Source: Saturnia japonica
Taxonomy: Eukaryota; Arthropoda; Insecta; Lepidoptera; Saturniidae
Length of the DNA stretch: 64,000 nt
Assembly: GCA_033032175.1 (NCBI GenBank)
Contig: CM065307.1
Span: 4,340,001-4,404,000 of the forward strand
Direction of reading: 5' to 3'
Of the stretch, positions 46,532-58,151 are shown piece by piece. The position numbers were made by a program, and so were the translations under genes. How positions within the stretch are numbered: position 1 is the first letter of the stretch; every line of letters begins with the position of its first letter. Under the pieces are notes generated by a model. That model saw only the letters and a list, made by a program, of their open reading frames with translations. It had not been told where the DNA came from and did not search any database.

Positions 46532-47040
46532 CCCGTGCGTAATAAGTTGAGATCTGGGGGCGGTGACGCCACAGACGTATGGTTGTACTGTGCACAAAAA
46601 AATATCACAACAAGTTTTCACCTGCGACTTCGTCGCTGCTTTTTTTTTTAATGTAGCGAGTATTGTACTCGAAACAACGCCGCCTTATTTTTATTATACT
46701 TGAGCTATTACAAGCGTGCGAACTGGGTCATAAATATTTTTTATCAGACCTCTTGCTCGCAATTATAACCTTATGGAACTTTACCCTACATTATAACAAT
46801 AAACTTAACACAAAAAATAACAATAAACTATAGCGGTAACTGTAATAACTATTAACGAAACAGTATCAAATACGATTATAAAATCGGAGCGCGTTGTCGT
46901 TGCGTGACGTAAGCCAGTACGAGACTAAGATGTTAAAAAATGGCATTGCCTACAGTACAACGCGTGAGCTTGAGGGGAAGTTACAGGGTTAGCGGGCGGA
47001 GAGTTGCATTCCAGGCGAGTCTCAACTTATCGCGCACGGG
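46532..47040. mobile_element. TA-flanked inverted-repeat element (MITE-like)
   Basis: The left end 46532-46552 and the reverse complement of the right end 47040-47020 agree at 19 of 21 positions (CCCGTGCG..ATAAGTTGAGA). The element is 509 bp and is flanked by TA on both sides (46530-46531 and 47041-47042), the target duplication of Tc1/mariner-type elements. No transposase ORF. Internal sequence is GC-richer near both ends. Confidence 0.75.
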
Positions 47041-47610
47041 TAGTACTTTGTTTAATGCAAAATAAAGAAATACGTATCCAAAAACATAATATGTATATTT
47101 CATATCTGTCAAAAATTTCTTTAGAATAATCGTTATTTGGCCGTCGAAGGAACAGACAAATTTGTTTCTCAGGTAGTTGAGTTATTTCTTGAATAAATCC
47201 TATCTGACTATCGAAAAATTCATTTGTCAAATATCAGTCGAATATAAGCTGTCTGTCTGTTTATCTGAGTATTGAAAAATCGTCCCGTAGAATAATAGAT
47301 AAATTTGAAATCATTTATTGTTTTCGATCACTACAGCGAAAATAAGTAGGTTTAAAATTTTCCGATGTCCAATAAAAAATGTATGGTATAATGATTGCTA
47401 ATGGAATAATTAAAAGGTGCAAATTGCGTATAATCCAATTAAAAAAAAAGCCTCATTAAAAAAGTAAGACTGCTTTAAATTATCCCATATTATATTTAAC
47501 TACTGGAGTTCAGTAATTTATTCATAAGTAGGTGAATATAGGGATTATATATTTTGAGTTTCAAATAAATTCTACGAACAGTATATTCATTGCACTTTTA
47601 TTGAAATATT

Positions 47611-48056
47611 AGCTGTGCCTGCGGCTGCACTCGCGTGGACTACATTATGCAGCTCCCGGTTATTTTAAAGACAAAAATGCTTATTGTGGGTGTTTCGAAA
47701 GTTTTTTAGATTTATAATTATGTGCTTCAGTAAATTGATATATATTTTATGCTTTACTCAGCGTAAGATATTTAATCATCCCAAAATTGTCGTTATTCCT
47801 GATTTTTATTTGTGCAGAACTCTTTCTATTTCTAAAATAAAAGTAGTCCTAAGTTACCCCTTATAACATCAGCTATCTCCTAGTGAAATTCCTGTCAAAA
47901 TCGGTCCAATCGTTTCGGAGATTAACCGGAACAAACATACAAACAGACCGACGAAAAATTAAAAAAATAAATTTAACAATAAAAAATACTAAAAAGCTGT
48001 TATTGGACATTACAAACAGACGCTTTAATTTAATTTATTTGTATGAATTTAGTGTC
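47611..48056 (+). repeat. GTGCCCGCGGCTTCGC dispersed family
   Basis: Begins TTAGCTGTGCCTGCGGCTGC, has CAAAATCGGTCCAATCGTTTCG and CCGGAACAAACATACAAACAG in the middle, and ends near TTGTATGAATTT. Collinear with 9733. Confidence 0.7.
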
Positions 48057-48635
48057 TTTATTTATCGCAATAATATAAAACTTGTAATGTGTCCTTGTTC
48101 GTGTCTATATAGTTAGGCTTTCTTCTTAACATAATGTATATATGTTTAACATCACAGTTAATGGGTACCAAATCGATTTACTTGAAAAAAGATGCATGGT
48201 ATTAAGCTGTTGAATTCTGGTTCAAAATGGTAAATCGCTACGAAAATAATGCTATTTATAAGGATATTTATAAATTTACAATTTTAAGAAAAATATTCGT
48301 TTTATTTTTTAAACATAAATTTAAACATATCTAACTAGAATGGCTTAGTTTTATTTTACTAGACTCGTTTTACTGAACAAAAAACTGTGTGCAAATAATC
48401 CTTAGGGCATTGCTGTAGTGCGAGCTTCTGGAGATGAAAACGTCATAGTTAGAGCTTTCACGGCACTGCTCGCACTAATATAATTATACTAAAGAGTAAG
48501 CGTGATAGAGATAATAATACGTGTATACAGTAACTTGGCACTTCTATTTAGAAGAAATATTACATTTTTAAAAAATATGAAAATAATTTTTCATTGCTGT
48601 CAATATTCAAAGGCTAAGTTTGAACAAAATCTAAC

Positions 48636-48735
48636 CTGATGTTAAGTGAAGAATGAAGACGGCACGCCTATAGGTGCTTGGCGACAGATTTTCAGCTTGT
48701 GGGTGTTAATTAGCTAGGCGGGTATTAAAACTCTG
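48636..48735 (-). repeat. SINE family A body fragment
   Basis: CTATAGGTGCTTGGCGACAG, TTTTCAGCTTGTGGGTG and TTAGCTAGGCGGGTATTAAAA match the central part of the 31030 and 63640 copies. The tRNA head is missing. Confidence 0.55.
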
Positions 48736-49129
48736 TCAATCGTGAAAGGAATGAAAAAAAGCAGAAGATAGCTGTGAGCTAACGTTGTAGTACGAGAAAT
48801 TAGCAGGTAGATGTCGTTTAAAACAAATCTGAACATTACGTGACGTTATGTAAATCACATAAAAATAGTAATTAATATTTACGAAAATCGATATACCTAA
48901 TTGGTTCAAGCAAAATGAGACTACACAGCAGTTATAAGACATTATGAGTAATAGTGATTAAAATGTACTTGAGCCGCGATTTTTTTTAAATATTATATCC
49001 TTACATATGTATATAGTAAAAAAAGAAAGAAAACTTTCTACCCCTCTGTAAGCATTTTGCGGGTACGGAAAAGAGTGAGAAATGGTACAGTTAAAGTTTA
49101 TATGGAGTATGAGTGCAGAAAGTTAAAAT

Positions 49130-49450
49130 TTATATATTTTCTTCTTCTTCTTTTTGTTTTGGCACTGCAAAAAGCATTTCAAGCCTTTGTAGTAGTAGAT
49201 ATTTTATTTAAAAAATTGGCGTCTAACAAGATGGTGGCTCCCTCGTTAGAACGATCTAGGGAGTTTTTGTGAGATTTCAAAATGCATGCGTTCAGTTTAT
49301 ATTTACAATCCACTCACTTAAGCACAATAACCAAACTATATTAAGCAAAACACCACCAATATTACATAATATAGGGTCAAAAATCTAAACTAATGAATTA
49401 AAAATAATAACCAAAACATGTTAATTCAAGATCGCCTCCCTAAAACCCCT
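49130..49450 (-). repeat. TTTTGGCG-family element, inverted copy
   Basis: The minus strand reads GGCGATCTTGAATTAACATG, GACCCTATATTATGTAAT, GTTTTGCTTAATATAGTTTGG, AACTCCCTAGATCGTTCTAAC, GGGAGCCACCATCTTGTTAG and ends GCAGTGCCAAAACAAAAAG. Collinear with the 26093 copy. Confidence 0.65.
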
Positions 49451-51184
49451 ACTTATAATAAATCAAATTAAATAAAACTTGTACGTTCATATCGCAAATG
49501 TCAAAATCTAGGTGTTTAATAACATAATAATCTGTGACACACTGATAGAGATTGTCGCCACAGAATTTTACAATAATGATAAAAAATATTAATGACTGAA
49601 TTAATATCGAGCTGTGAAATGTGTGTGAAAGAGCCTCAATAAAGTTCAAAATTAAAAGTTTAAAGAATTACGGTCGAATTTCGTTAACTGAGCAACCACT
49701 AGACCGTATTTTAATTTTATTATATTGAACATTTTTCTTAGTTGTAGATTAAGTATAGTAAATTATTGCAAAGGCCGTGAAATAGACAATTGCAGGTCGA
49801 GAATGAGATTGAAGGCCGAGCCGTAGGCGACGACTTCACTAATACGACAAAGGCAATTGCCATTTCCGCCGAGGCAATATATAATGCTTTTCTCAAACAT
49901 ACATTGAAAATTGTCATTATTTTCGAAAAAAGAACACGCGAAGTATCGAATTTACGGATAAAGAAAATCCTTTTTTTTATTTGGAACATTACAATGCTTC
50001 ATCAATGTAGTATGTAACGGCGTGCTGGGGGTAATTAGATACTCTTTGATTGGATGTCTTTTACCATTCTTGTCATAACCGTGAATTCAATACTTGGCGT
50101 ATTTTTCTTTCGAAAATAATGACAATATTTCCATGCATGATTGAGAAAATATAATTATTTGTGCTAAATCTTTTATGGTGTATTTACTTTATTTCATTTA
50201 CCTATAGTGGCCTTTTTTTTTAACGTGGGGATATCCTGCATTGAATCCGCCTCCCGAGCCGGGCTGCTCAAGCGAGGGGTATGTCGGACTCTTACCGACT
50301 AAAACCTAAACCTAAACCTTAACTAAACTTTATAACATCGCTTATGGTAGCAATGTAGTATGTGCGACACCACCGTGTTGTCAAAGGCAGTCAGTCTTTA
50401 GTCATGAGAACCATTAAGCAAAGTGTGCCGCTTAGTTAAATGACAAAGCATTGTAGAAATGACTATTACTGAAAGATATTAATCAACGTTTTTATGAGGT
50501 ACAAAGGATCTACAATAACAATTTATCTTGATACATTTGCTAGAACTTTGGAATAGATTATTTTCTTGAGAAAACTCTGGGTCTTTATGTAAACTGAAAA
50601 TTATAATTTTTTATTCAATATATATTGCAAACATGCATAATATACATAAGTACGTGGGCTATTCCAAAAATTGTTAGTGAAATGAAAAATAGTTACTATC
50701 TGTCCGTTTGTATGTCCGGATTTAACTCAAAAACGGCTAGACCGATTCTCATGTATTTTTTTATATGGAAACCTTATGACCTATGTCTACCTATGTCAAT
50801 TTAAAAATTACTTTTAGAAATATTTTCGTTAATTCTTATCCGATTTTGATGAAATTTTGTGTACAGGAAGTAAAAGCTATTACATGGTTGAGGACTTATA
50901 GGAAATGTCAATAACACTTTTACAAATTGTAAAAAAAAAAGAATTACAAAATGATAAATTTGTATTAATTTTCTACCGCTTTTTATGAATACTGTACACT
51001 GGAAATGTATGTCATTCCTCATTTCATAGACTACATGATTTACGGGAAAAGTTACAGGACGTAAATAACTACTACATAATTAAAAAACCTTGTGCGGGGC
51101 CGCGGACACACCGCCATTTGTAAATAAAACTATGCGATATTGGTATTAATAATACTCAATATAAAATAAAAAATTATAAAAATA
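49451..51184. other. Intron sequence, no gene recognised
   Basis: A repeat-like patch at 50210-50330 contains two to three short CCTAAA units. They look like chance and are too few for telomeric sequence. Another patch at 50690-50880 (TCCGTTTGTATGTCCGG, AAAACGGCTAGACCGATT) recalls 61155-61270 and 62090-62120. Confidence 0.5.
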
Positions 51185-51480
51185 CCAGGCTGTAACTTTC
51201 TCACTGCTGGGAAAAAGGCCCCTTTTCCAGGAGAAGGCACAGGCTAAATCATTACATAAGTCCACGACGTCGTGGCGATTTCAAACGTCGAGAAATACAT
51301 ATTTCTATTTTTCCCACTTACGGGAGCACTACATGAACATTTCTTAAGCGTTCAGGTATTTTGGTGTTTTACTTCACCGTTAGCCAATTAAAAGAGTTCG
51401 TTGATACATGCCGAGTTTCACATCTGCGGATATCGAATTGATATCCTGCCGGTCAACCACCAATAAATTTAGTACAAGAA
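51185..51480 (+). repeat. Lepidopteran noncoding repeat (ACTGCTGGGAAAAAGGCC)
   Basis: CTCACTGCTGGGAAAAAGGCC, CAGGAGAAGGCACAGGCTAAA, GGCGATTTCAAACGTCGAGAAA, AGCGTTCAGGTATTTTGG and TTCACCGTTAGCCA occur in a fixed order, as in many lepidopteran genomes. Fragments lie at 4705 and 33110. Confidence 0.65.
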
Positions 51481-52333
51481 TAATCTTCTGTAATAGTATT
51501 AATAAACAACAGTATATAACAATCTTCCTTACATAGTATAAAATGAAGTCGCTTCCGTTGTCTGTTCGCTTAGATCTTTTAAACTATTCAACCGATTTTA
51601 ATGAAGTTTTCAGTAGTAATTAGAATGATTCAAGAGGAAGGTTTATATGTATAATACATATATATTATAGTACAACAAAACCACAAATTTTAAAGATTTG
51701 TAATGTTATGTCGCAAAAACATATTTTTGTACGCTTAAATCGCAAACGCTGACTAAACCTTACGAAATAAATCAATTTAATGTACTACGGAGTTATATAT
51801 ATTAACAAGATCGATAAAAAAATCCGTGATAATATATATTTATCTCTAAAGGATAACCCACAGTAATCATTTTTCCTTTTCATATTACAAAAAAAAAAAA
51901 TTTATTTACCAAGCTATTTTATATAATACAGTATTATTCTTTATTCAAATAAATACATTACTTACGTTGTAAATTTAATGTAAATCAAAACTGTCCTTTA
52001 ATTTAGTGATAAGTTTCGTTATTACTTATACTAAAATAAGGCTCACTTAGTTATAGTATATAGCTGCATTTGCAAGTGCATCTTTTTTAATGGCAATTTA
52101 TAATGTTTAATATTATAAAAGCACCCACTTAAAAAAAGGTGTGGACCGAGAGTCCGCAGACTTGTGTTTTAGAAAAAAATACCCTCAATGTAAATATAAA
52201 TGTAGATAAAATATTATTATTATAAATCCCAATATCAGTAGATCCTCTGCTTTATATGCCATTGGAGGTCGTTGTATAAATATTAGCGAAATGTTCCCTT
52301 TCATTTCGATGAGAGGATATCGCCTGGTTCCAC

Positions 52334-52740
52334 TAGGGTTGCCAAGTTTTTTCTATCAAATATAGTGTTTTAGATATTATTGCCTGAAAAAATACAGTAG
52401 ATGGCAGAAAAAAAAAACAAAAATAATTATTAGGTTTCAAATAAATATTCTTTTTTTTAAACGAAATATTTTTTACTGCTTTATAGACATATTATGATGA
52501 ATATCACAAATAACCGAATTGACAATGATATACGAAGTCTCGTTGGGAAAGAGATAAAGGATGGGGCCTGCGTTCCGTTTTACGTTTAAACATTTTGGAA
52601 TAAATAAATCTTGCCTTTTTTTCTTAACCAATAAAAATATAGTAGGAAGCTTCGTCTACTATATATTGTTTTAGAAATATAGTAGTCGGAGGTCTAATAT
52701 AATAGGATACTATATTATATAGTAGGGTTGGCAACCCTAG
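52334..52740. mobile_element. hAT-type MITE with 8-bp target duplication
   Basis: A 407-bp element with a 12-bp terminal inverted repeat (TAGGGTTGCCAA), flanked by a perfect 8-bp direct repeat GGTTCCAC at 52326-52333 and 52741-52748. Eight-base duplications and TA-starting short inverted repeats are characteristic of hAT elements. No transposase is encoded, so it is nonautonomous. The interior is AT-rich with repeated ATATAGTA. A shorter relative appears at 56254-56341. Confidence 0.88.
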
Positions 52741-53284
52741 GTTCCACATACCAAATAAAAAAGCTTTCAGTGAATTAACATTTGACGTTGGTGCAGGTAC
52801 TCCTCGATGTGTTACATATACATTTTTTATTATAATTTTTTTATAAAATTTATGAGCCTGTTTTTTTTAAACCTAAAGTTATACAATTTCTTTTTAATTT
52901 AAACCTATTTAAATTAATAAAGCCTTCGGTTAACTTGTATTTATATTGTCCAGTTATGTTCCAAAATTCTTTAATATCCTTTAGTATAATAATTTGTGGA
53001 CCGTTTTTTTTTTTAAATAAAATAAGCCAAAACGTTTAAGAAAATCAAAACTTTTTTGTACCCCATTGTGTTTTTATCGATTTATGAACTTGAGTTTGGA
53101 CATTATCGCCTAATGTTGAGTGACGAAAATATTTATTTATCAATATTTATAGAGTACATTGACCAACAACCGTTTATATGTCGCACTGGACTTTGAAAAT
53201 AGAGTAAAGTGCAAAACTGCAATCATTTAAAATTCAGGAGATGTTATGATAAAAATAAGGGATTGTTAATTTATTCACCGATCA

Positions 53285-53750
53285 TACAATTGGCCCGGTG
53301 CTCCTGCCTACCAGCTTTCTCCTCTTGACTCCATGCAAATGCGTACTATTTGTATTGTCGACGATACTGAGCTGACCTGCGTTCTAGATACCTTACAACT
53401 TCGCAGAGACTTCGGGTTTCTTTGTGTCTTCTAACTTATGTACAATGGAGAATGCTCTAAGGAAATTTTCGATATGGTGCTCTAATCATCGTTCAAAACT
53501 CTCAGTATCCGCCATTGGCTGGTTGCTCATCCTTACACTCTAAAACCTAACCGAAACGCGACAATAGTAAACTTCTCTAGAACCTACCTGTCACGTAAAC
53601 TAGGGTTGTGGAATGGGTTACGCAGTATGGTCTTCCCCAGAGTTACGACACGGGGCCTTTCAAAACAGTAGTACAGGGGACAGTAACCATTACCCAGCAG
53701 GCGGGCGGTCTAACCGTTTGCGCCTTTTGGCATTAAAAAAAAATATTCAG
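53285..53750 (+). pseudogene. 5'-truncated non-LTR retrotransposon, RT C-terminus
   Basis: The plus strand encodes, with several stops and frame changes, the C-terminal end of a LINE ORF2. It shows an LSPLDSMQMRTICIVDD-like segment, LRRDFGFLCVF, MYNGECSKEIFD and later SSPELRHGAFQ, in the order seen in lepidopteran Jockey/CR1-like proteins. It ends in an A9 tail at about 53738, consistent with target-primed insertion. The RT core is missing, so it is dead. Confidence 0.75.
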
Positions 53751-54918
53751 AGAGATTTATGCGACTTGCGTTTTAAGATTTGAAACGGATCACTACACTT
53801 TACTGAAACACACGTACATTTAATTTGTTTAAAATTCGTGCAACATATTTTGATTAAATAAAAATATGAATGACTATGTAAAAGGATCTTTAAATAAAAT
53901 TTCAATTCAAAACCAGATCTAAGTACAACTTTATGTATTAGTATAAAAGTATAAAATCCAACACATGATACATCTAGGCCCCGTCAAAAAACTACCGAGT
54001 CTTACTCTAAATCCTAATTACTAATAACCAAATTCCTAAAAAAACATGGTAAATATATATGCCGAGGCACGATAATAGTGGAAAATCATAGACCTCGTTT
54101 CCAATAAGCGGCTAGTCGCTGGCAGAACAATATTATGGGAGAATCCATATCTAATACTGTCCGGATAAATTTGTCTCGTTGATTCCTAAATTTAATAAAC
54201 ATTTAACACCTTATTTAATAAATGGACTTATCCTATGAGGCTAGCATAGTCATCAGGGATGAAGCCTCGTTAAAATAAAATATTTATTTTATAGAACAAA
54301 ATAATTAATGAATGAACTAAATATTTAAAAAAAATTCTCCGTAAGCTGTTTGTTCGTCGAACATCTTAACCGTGAGTGAGTATAGTTACATAATTTAATC
54401 CCATTCACTGTGACTGGTTTTTACTCAAAGATTTTTTCATGTGGCCTAAAAATACCTATATTGAAACCTTTCTACTATAAAAACGTGGCAATGCTTAATC
54501 AGTTCCATTGTGAAAGTTGATTAAATAAGTAATTTTCTACTACTCTCATTTAAAAAATTAAAATGTCCTAGGACTTTTAATCTCGCCGTTATACGAATCA
54601 CAAGTGCAATAGTGTATTATTTATTCATTCCAACATTCATTCATTCATTCGGTCTATTAGTAGTCGTTCATTTTTCACATACTACTACGATTATAAGCTA
54701 CAGTTCAATGTATAAAGAGCATATTGATGCATATAAAACTTTTCTCGGGCAAGAAGTAGACATGGTTATCAAAACGTTCTTTGAAAGTTAATTTCAAACA
54801 TTACAAGGAATCGTTTTGGAACGATCTTCCTTAACCCAGCTTGCAGTTGCAGTAGAAGGTGACTTTTAGTAATCGTCACCTAAGCCAAGCACGTTATGCC
54901 TCCTACTTGCGACTTGCT
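53751..54918. other. Intron sequence, no feature recognised
   Basis: AT-rich receptor intron. A TCATTCATTCATTC microsatellite near 54636 is the only simple structure seen. Confidence 0.55.
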
Positions 54919-54940
54919 TCCTCTCTCTCTCTCTCTCTCT
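54919..54940. repeat. TC microsatellite
   Basis: Eleven TC units followed by CCCCC. Located 314 bases downstream of the receptor exon in the direction of transcription. Confidence 0.9.
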
Positions 54941-55080
54941 CCCCCGACTATGTCTCTTTTTATTATATATGAATGGAGAGAGTGCGTGCGAGTATCGAGA
55001 TTGAAGCAGACGAGTATCGAGCGCGGCCTGTTGTATAATCCGTCCACAGGAGGCCGCCAAATTGCAAAACAAAGCACTTT

Positions 55081-55097
55081 GGGGGGGGGGGGGGGGG
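55081..55097. repeat. G17 homopolymer
   Basis: Seventeen consecutive G on the plus strand, so C17 in the receptor transcript. It lies 157 bases from the donor of the exon at 55254. Confidence 0.9.
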
Positions 55098-55253
55098 ATT
55101 CGAGAAATAGACGCACGTTCAACAATTCAACGATTTTTCAGTTATTTTGTATGGTACTAAATTCCCAAAACAACGGCGACCATCGGTGATAAAGTTCATC
55201 GGTAGTCGTCGCTTGTATGTTATATATTATATACTATGACATGCAATAAATAC

Positions 55254-55452
55254 CGGTCGTAGGTCCACCGAGCCAGCCGGGAGCCAAGCCAGAACCCAAG
55301 CCTTTTCTTTGTCGCGCTAGAAGTTGGACAGTGAGAGCGTAGGTCAGCAACATCACGCCCAGTGGAATGTAGAAGGAAATTATGGAACCGATCGCCTTGT
55401 AAAGTGGATCTGGGACTTGACAGGATCCGTGTATAAGCACCGATTCAGCATT
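55254..55452 (-). CDS. 5-HT2A: Serotonin 5-HT2-type receptor, extracellular loop 2 and TM5 exon
   Basis: A 199-bp exon starting in phase 0 after a TTAATTATATTACAG acceptor. It encodes NAESVLIHGSCQVPDP (extracellular loop 2, with the Cys expected to bond to the top of TM3), then YKAIGSIISFYIPLGVMLL and TYALTVQLLARQRKG (TM5 with the conserved P and Y), then GSGLAPGWLGG entering loop 3. The donor ACCG|GTATTT leaves one base, which fits the exon at 43717. An alternative CTCG|GTGGAC donor 12 bases earlier has the same phase but a poorer consensus. No exon for TM1-TM4 was found to the right, so they should lie beyond the window. Serotonin binding would use TM5 residues in this exon. Confidence 0.88.
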
Positions 55453-55689
55453 CTGTAATATAATTAACTATTAAATTCAGAAAATGGTACGCTGGCTATG
55501 ACACTTTTTCCAAGGCTTCGTAATACACACACGTATAAGGAGGAGACCGAGATAATAGGAAACACTGGATAATGTAATCTATCTTATTTTAACGCAGACT
55601 AAACAATATAGATGTATATGTTTGTCTTTTTTAATTTCGCTTTTTAGTTTTACCGAGTTTCAAATCACAAACATCCTAAAGCAGTTTTT

Positions 55690-55990
55690 ATTTCAAAATT
55701 TTTTTTTAAACCGACCACAAACCGTGATATTTTTTAACAAAAAAGGAAAGATAACTTCAATGTTTTTGAAAAATACTTTGGTGTATTTTTATAGTTGAAA
55801 GTCCAATACCAATGAAATTAAAATGGGACCACCCTTGAAGTATCCCCTAACAAACAAAAAAGAATCATCCAAATCGGCGTATAAACAAAGAAGTTATGGC
55901 TATACATCCATTAAAAAAAATCGAATTGAGTAACCTACCGTCTTGTGTAGAAGTCAATTAAAATTAGATAAATATAATGTTTGTAGTTTG
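55690..55990 (-). repeat. Dispersed repeat (CATAACTT family), inverted
   Basis: The minus strand reads GCCATAACTTCTTTGTTTAT, GATTTGGATGATTCTTTTTTG, ACTTCAAGGGTGGTCCCATT and ATTGGTATTGGACTTTCAAC, collinear with 24958 and 31436. Confidence 0.65.
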
Positions 55991-56253
55991 TTTATTTGTA
56001 TGAAAGCTATTTCATTTTGCATCCAACTGTAATATAGTGTTACTGCGTAGTAGGTGCCTTTAAGTTGATTCAATAGTATATAGTTGTTAGGAAATGTATA
56101 TGGACTGTATTAATTTTAGGTGGTTGATATTTAAATTAATAGAAATAAAAGTTTCACAATAGTTCACTCTTCTCCACATAACTATGGTGGTCCAAGCGGA
56201 AGACAAATTCATTTATTCAGTTTTGCAAGATAATTAATGCAAAAATTGTATTG

Positions 56254-56341
56254 TTGGGTTGCCAACAATAAATTTAATGTAGACCTGAAATATAGTACTT
56301 AAGATATTATGTAAATATATTATAGTAGTGTGGGCAACCAA
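56254..56341. repeat. Short relative of the 52334 hAT-type MITE
   Basis: GGGTTGCCAACAATAAATTT at one end and ATTATAGTAGTGTGGGCAACC at the other resemble the two ends of the 52334 element, with ATATAGTA inside. Most of the interior is missing. Confidence 0.45.
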
Positions 56342-56650
56342 GTGGTAGAGATCTTTTTCGCCAAGTTTTCAGCGGGATGTTAATTTATCATGTGGTATGA
56401 TTATTTTATTTGATAATTTTATTTAAATTTTTATGAATTTTAGTTGATAAACTTACATTATTTCATCCTATATTACGTAATAATGATGGCATTTCACAAG
56501 ATGACTTTCGGTTATTTTGGACAACTGAAGAAGATTAAAATTAATAAACTACACACATGAATTTCGAGTTGTTACACAAACTCCCTGGAAAGCTGTTCTA
56601 AGAAGGAAGCACATCTTATTAGAGTAATGTTTAAAAATAGTACTATTAAG
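56342..56650 (+). repeat. TTTTGGCG-family element
   Basis: Starts with a TTTTCGCCAAGTTTTCAGCGGGA variant, followed by CCTATATTACGTAATAATG, GTTACACAAACTCCCTGG and TTAAGACTTA. Diverged copy. Confidence 0.5.
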
Positions 56651-56727
56651 ACTTATAAAACATGTATTACGTGACCTTAACAAGTACTAATAGGCATTTT
56701 CGTCCTTCTGGATTGTATCTACCGTAT

Positions 56728-56975
56728 AACATTTTTGGTAGGATTTTGATCTGGAATGTGGTTTTGATTCATAAAGTTATGCTATTTGTCTCTATAAATA
56801 ATATGTTATTTTGGCAGCGTTTTACATGTTGTAGTTTGGTTATTGTGTACAAAGTGACGTGAACTATAAATAATAACTAGGAACGTGTATTTTAGTTGTT
56901 TCTGACGGGTTTCTTAGGCTGCCGTTTTGTGGTTTTTATTTTATCTTATTAAGTAAGGTTCTTTCACCCTATATT
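56728..56975 (+). repeat. TTTTGGCG-family element, partial
   Basis: ACATTTTTGGTAGGATTTTGA, AATATGTTATTTTGGCAGCG and GGTTATTGTGTACAAAGTGA follow the first half of the family. The second half is not clear. A nested start of another copy (GGTTCTTTCACCCTATATTA) follows near 56957. Confidence 0.45.
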
Positions 56976-57139
56976 ATTAAATTAACCGTTGCTCGTGGCT
57001 TCGCTCGCGCTAAGTTTGAAAAATATAATTCTTATATGATTTTCCCATACAAACTTGAAACCCCGTTATACCCCTTTAGGGGTTGAATTTTTCAAAAATT
57101 CTTTCTTAGAGGATGCCTACTTTATAATAACTATCTTTT

Positions 57140-57360
57140 TGCGAAATTTCAGTTGATAGATCATACGTGAAGTGGATTATAAATATATAATGAAAGCATC
57201 TATTTTGAGATGTCAAAAAAACTCCCTAGTTCGTTCTAACAAGGAAACCACCGTCATGTTGAACCCACTTTGAATATTAAAAAATACTACGGAGACTTAT
57301 TATACATATTGACACTGGCAAGTGCTTTTTGCGGCGCTAAATTAAGAAGAAGAAACATGC
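57140..57360 (+). repeat. TTTTGGCG-family element, 3' half
   Basis: GTGAAGTGGATTATAAATATA, TTTTGAGATGTCAAAAAAAC, TCCCTAGTTCGTTCTAACAAG, TACTACGGAGACTTAT, TTGACACTGGCAAGTGC and TTTTTGCGGCGCTAAA are in family order. Confidence 0.65.
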
Positions 57361-58151
57361 ATTTGAAGCTCCCTAAAACTCCCTGAACAATTTTAACAAT
57401 GAAGCTGACAACTTCTTAGAGCTGTCTTTAAAAATTACAAGAATAATTAGAAAAATATTCAATCCACGTGACATTGGCAAAATTGAGGATGAACACAACT
57501 GACGTTAAATAAAAAGTTGAAGAACTACTGAATACATAAGGAAAACCTTTCTGTGAGTGATTACTCTCAGATTGTTTTTAAAATTATTTGCAAACGAAAA
57601 TGTTACCTTAACTACTGAAATCAACTCTGAACATACATATTATATGAATGAATATTTATTCCAATAGTCCTTCATGTTATTAGTTAAATATGCCAGCAAA
57701 AGTAAAATAGGTACGTCAGTCAAGAAAACAACACTTGCTCCACAAAAACTGTCATGAGCAAATATCTGTTCATCGCTCGAAACATGATTAACACTTCAAA
57801 CAAAAGCCATATTATCATTATTACCAATCCGTTAAACACAAATGGAATTTGATTTTACAATAATATTGTTTAAAGCACTTAAATAATTAATAACAGGCAA
57901 TGTTTATTGTTCATAGTAGGTACGAGGTTCGACAATAAGCTTTGTTCAGGCGTTATTGATCACAATCGTTGTTTGTGAGCCAATTTAATTATTTAAAGGC
58001 TTCTCGCATTCCTTCGTTGATTTATTAAGGTGCCTCGTTAATTGAATTTAGTTGCTACTGTCGCTTCCATTGTGAAATTTATATAGGAATGTCAGGGAGT
58101 TGACGAGGTGTGTTTGAAAGGTTCTCTTAATTTACTCAGTTTATTGGTCGA
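57361..58151. other. No gene recognised
   Basis: AT-rich intron or upstream sequence of the receptor gene. Nothing supported. Confidence 0.55.

Noticed and set aside
48416..48476. 9-bp inverted repeat AGTGCGAGC/GCTCGCACT
   Set aside because: Short arms and wide spacing, no other support for a structured element.
50300..50326. Interstitial telomere-like CCTAAA units
   Set aside because: Only two to three units, and insect telomeres use TTAGG, so the match is wrong in length and sequence.
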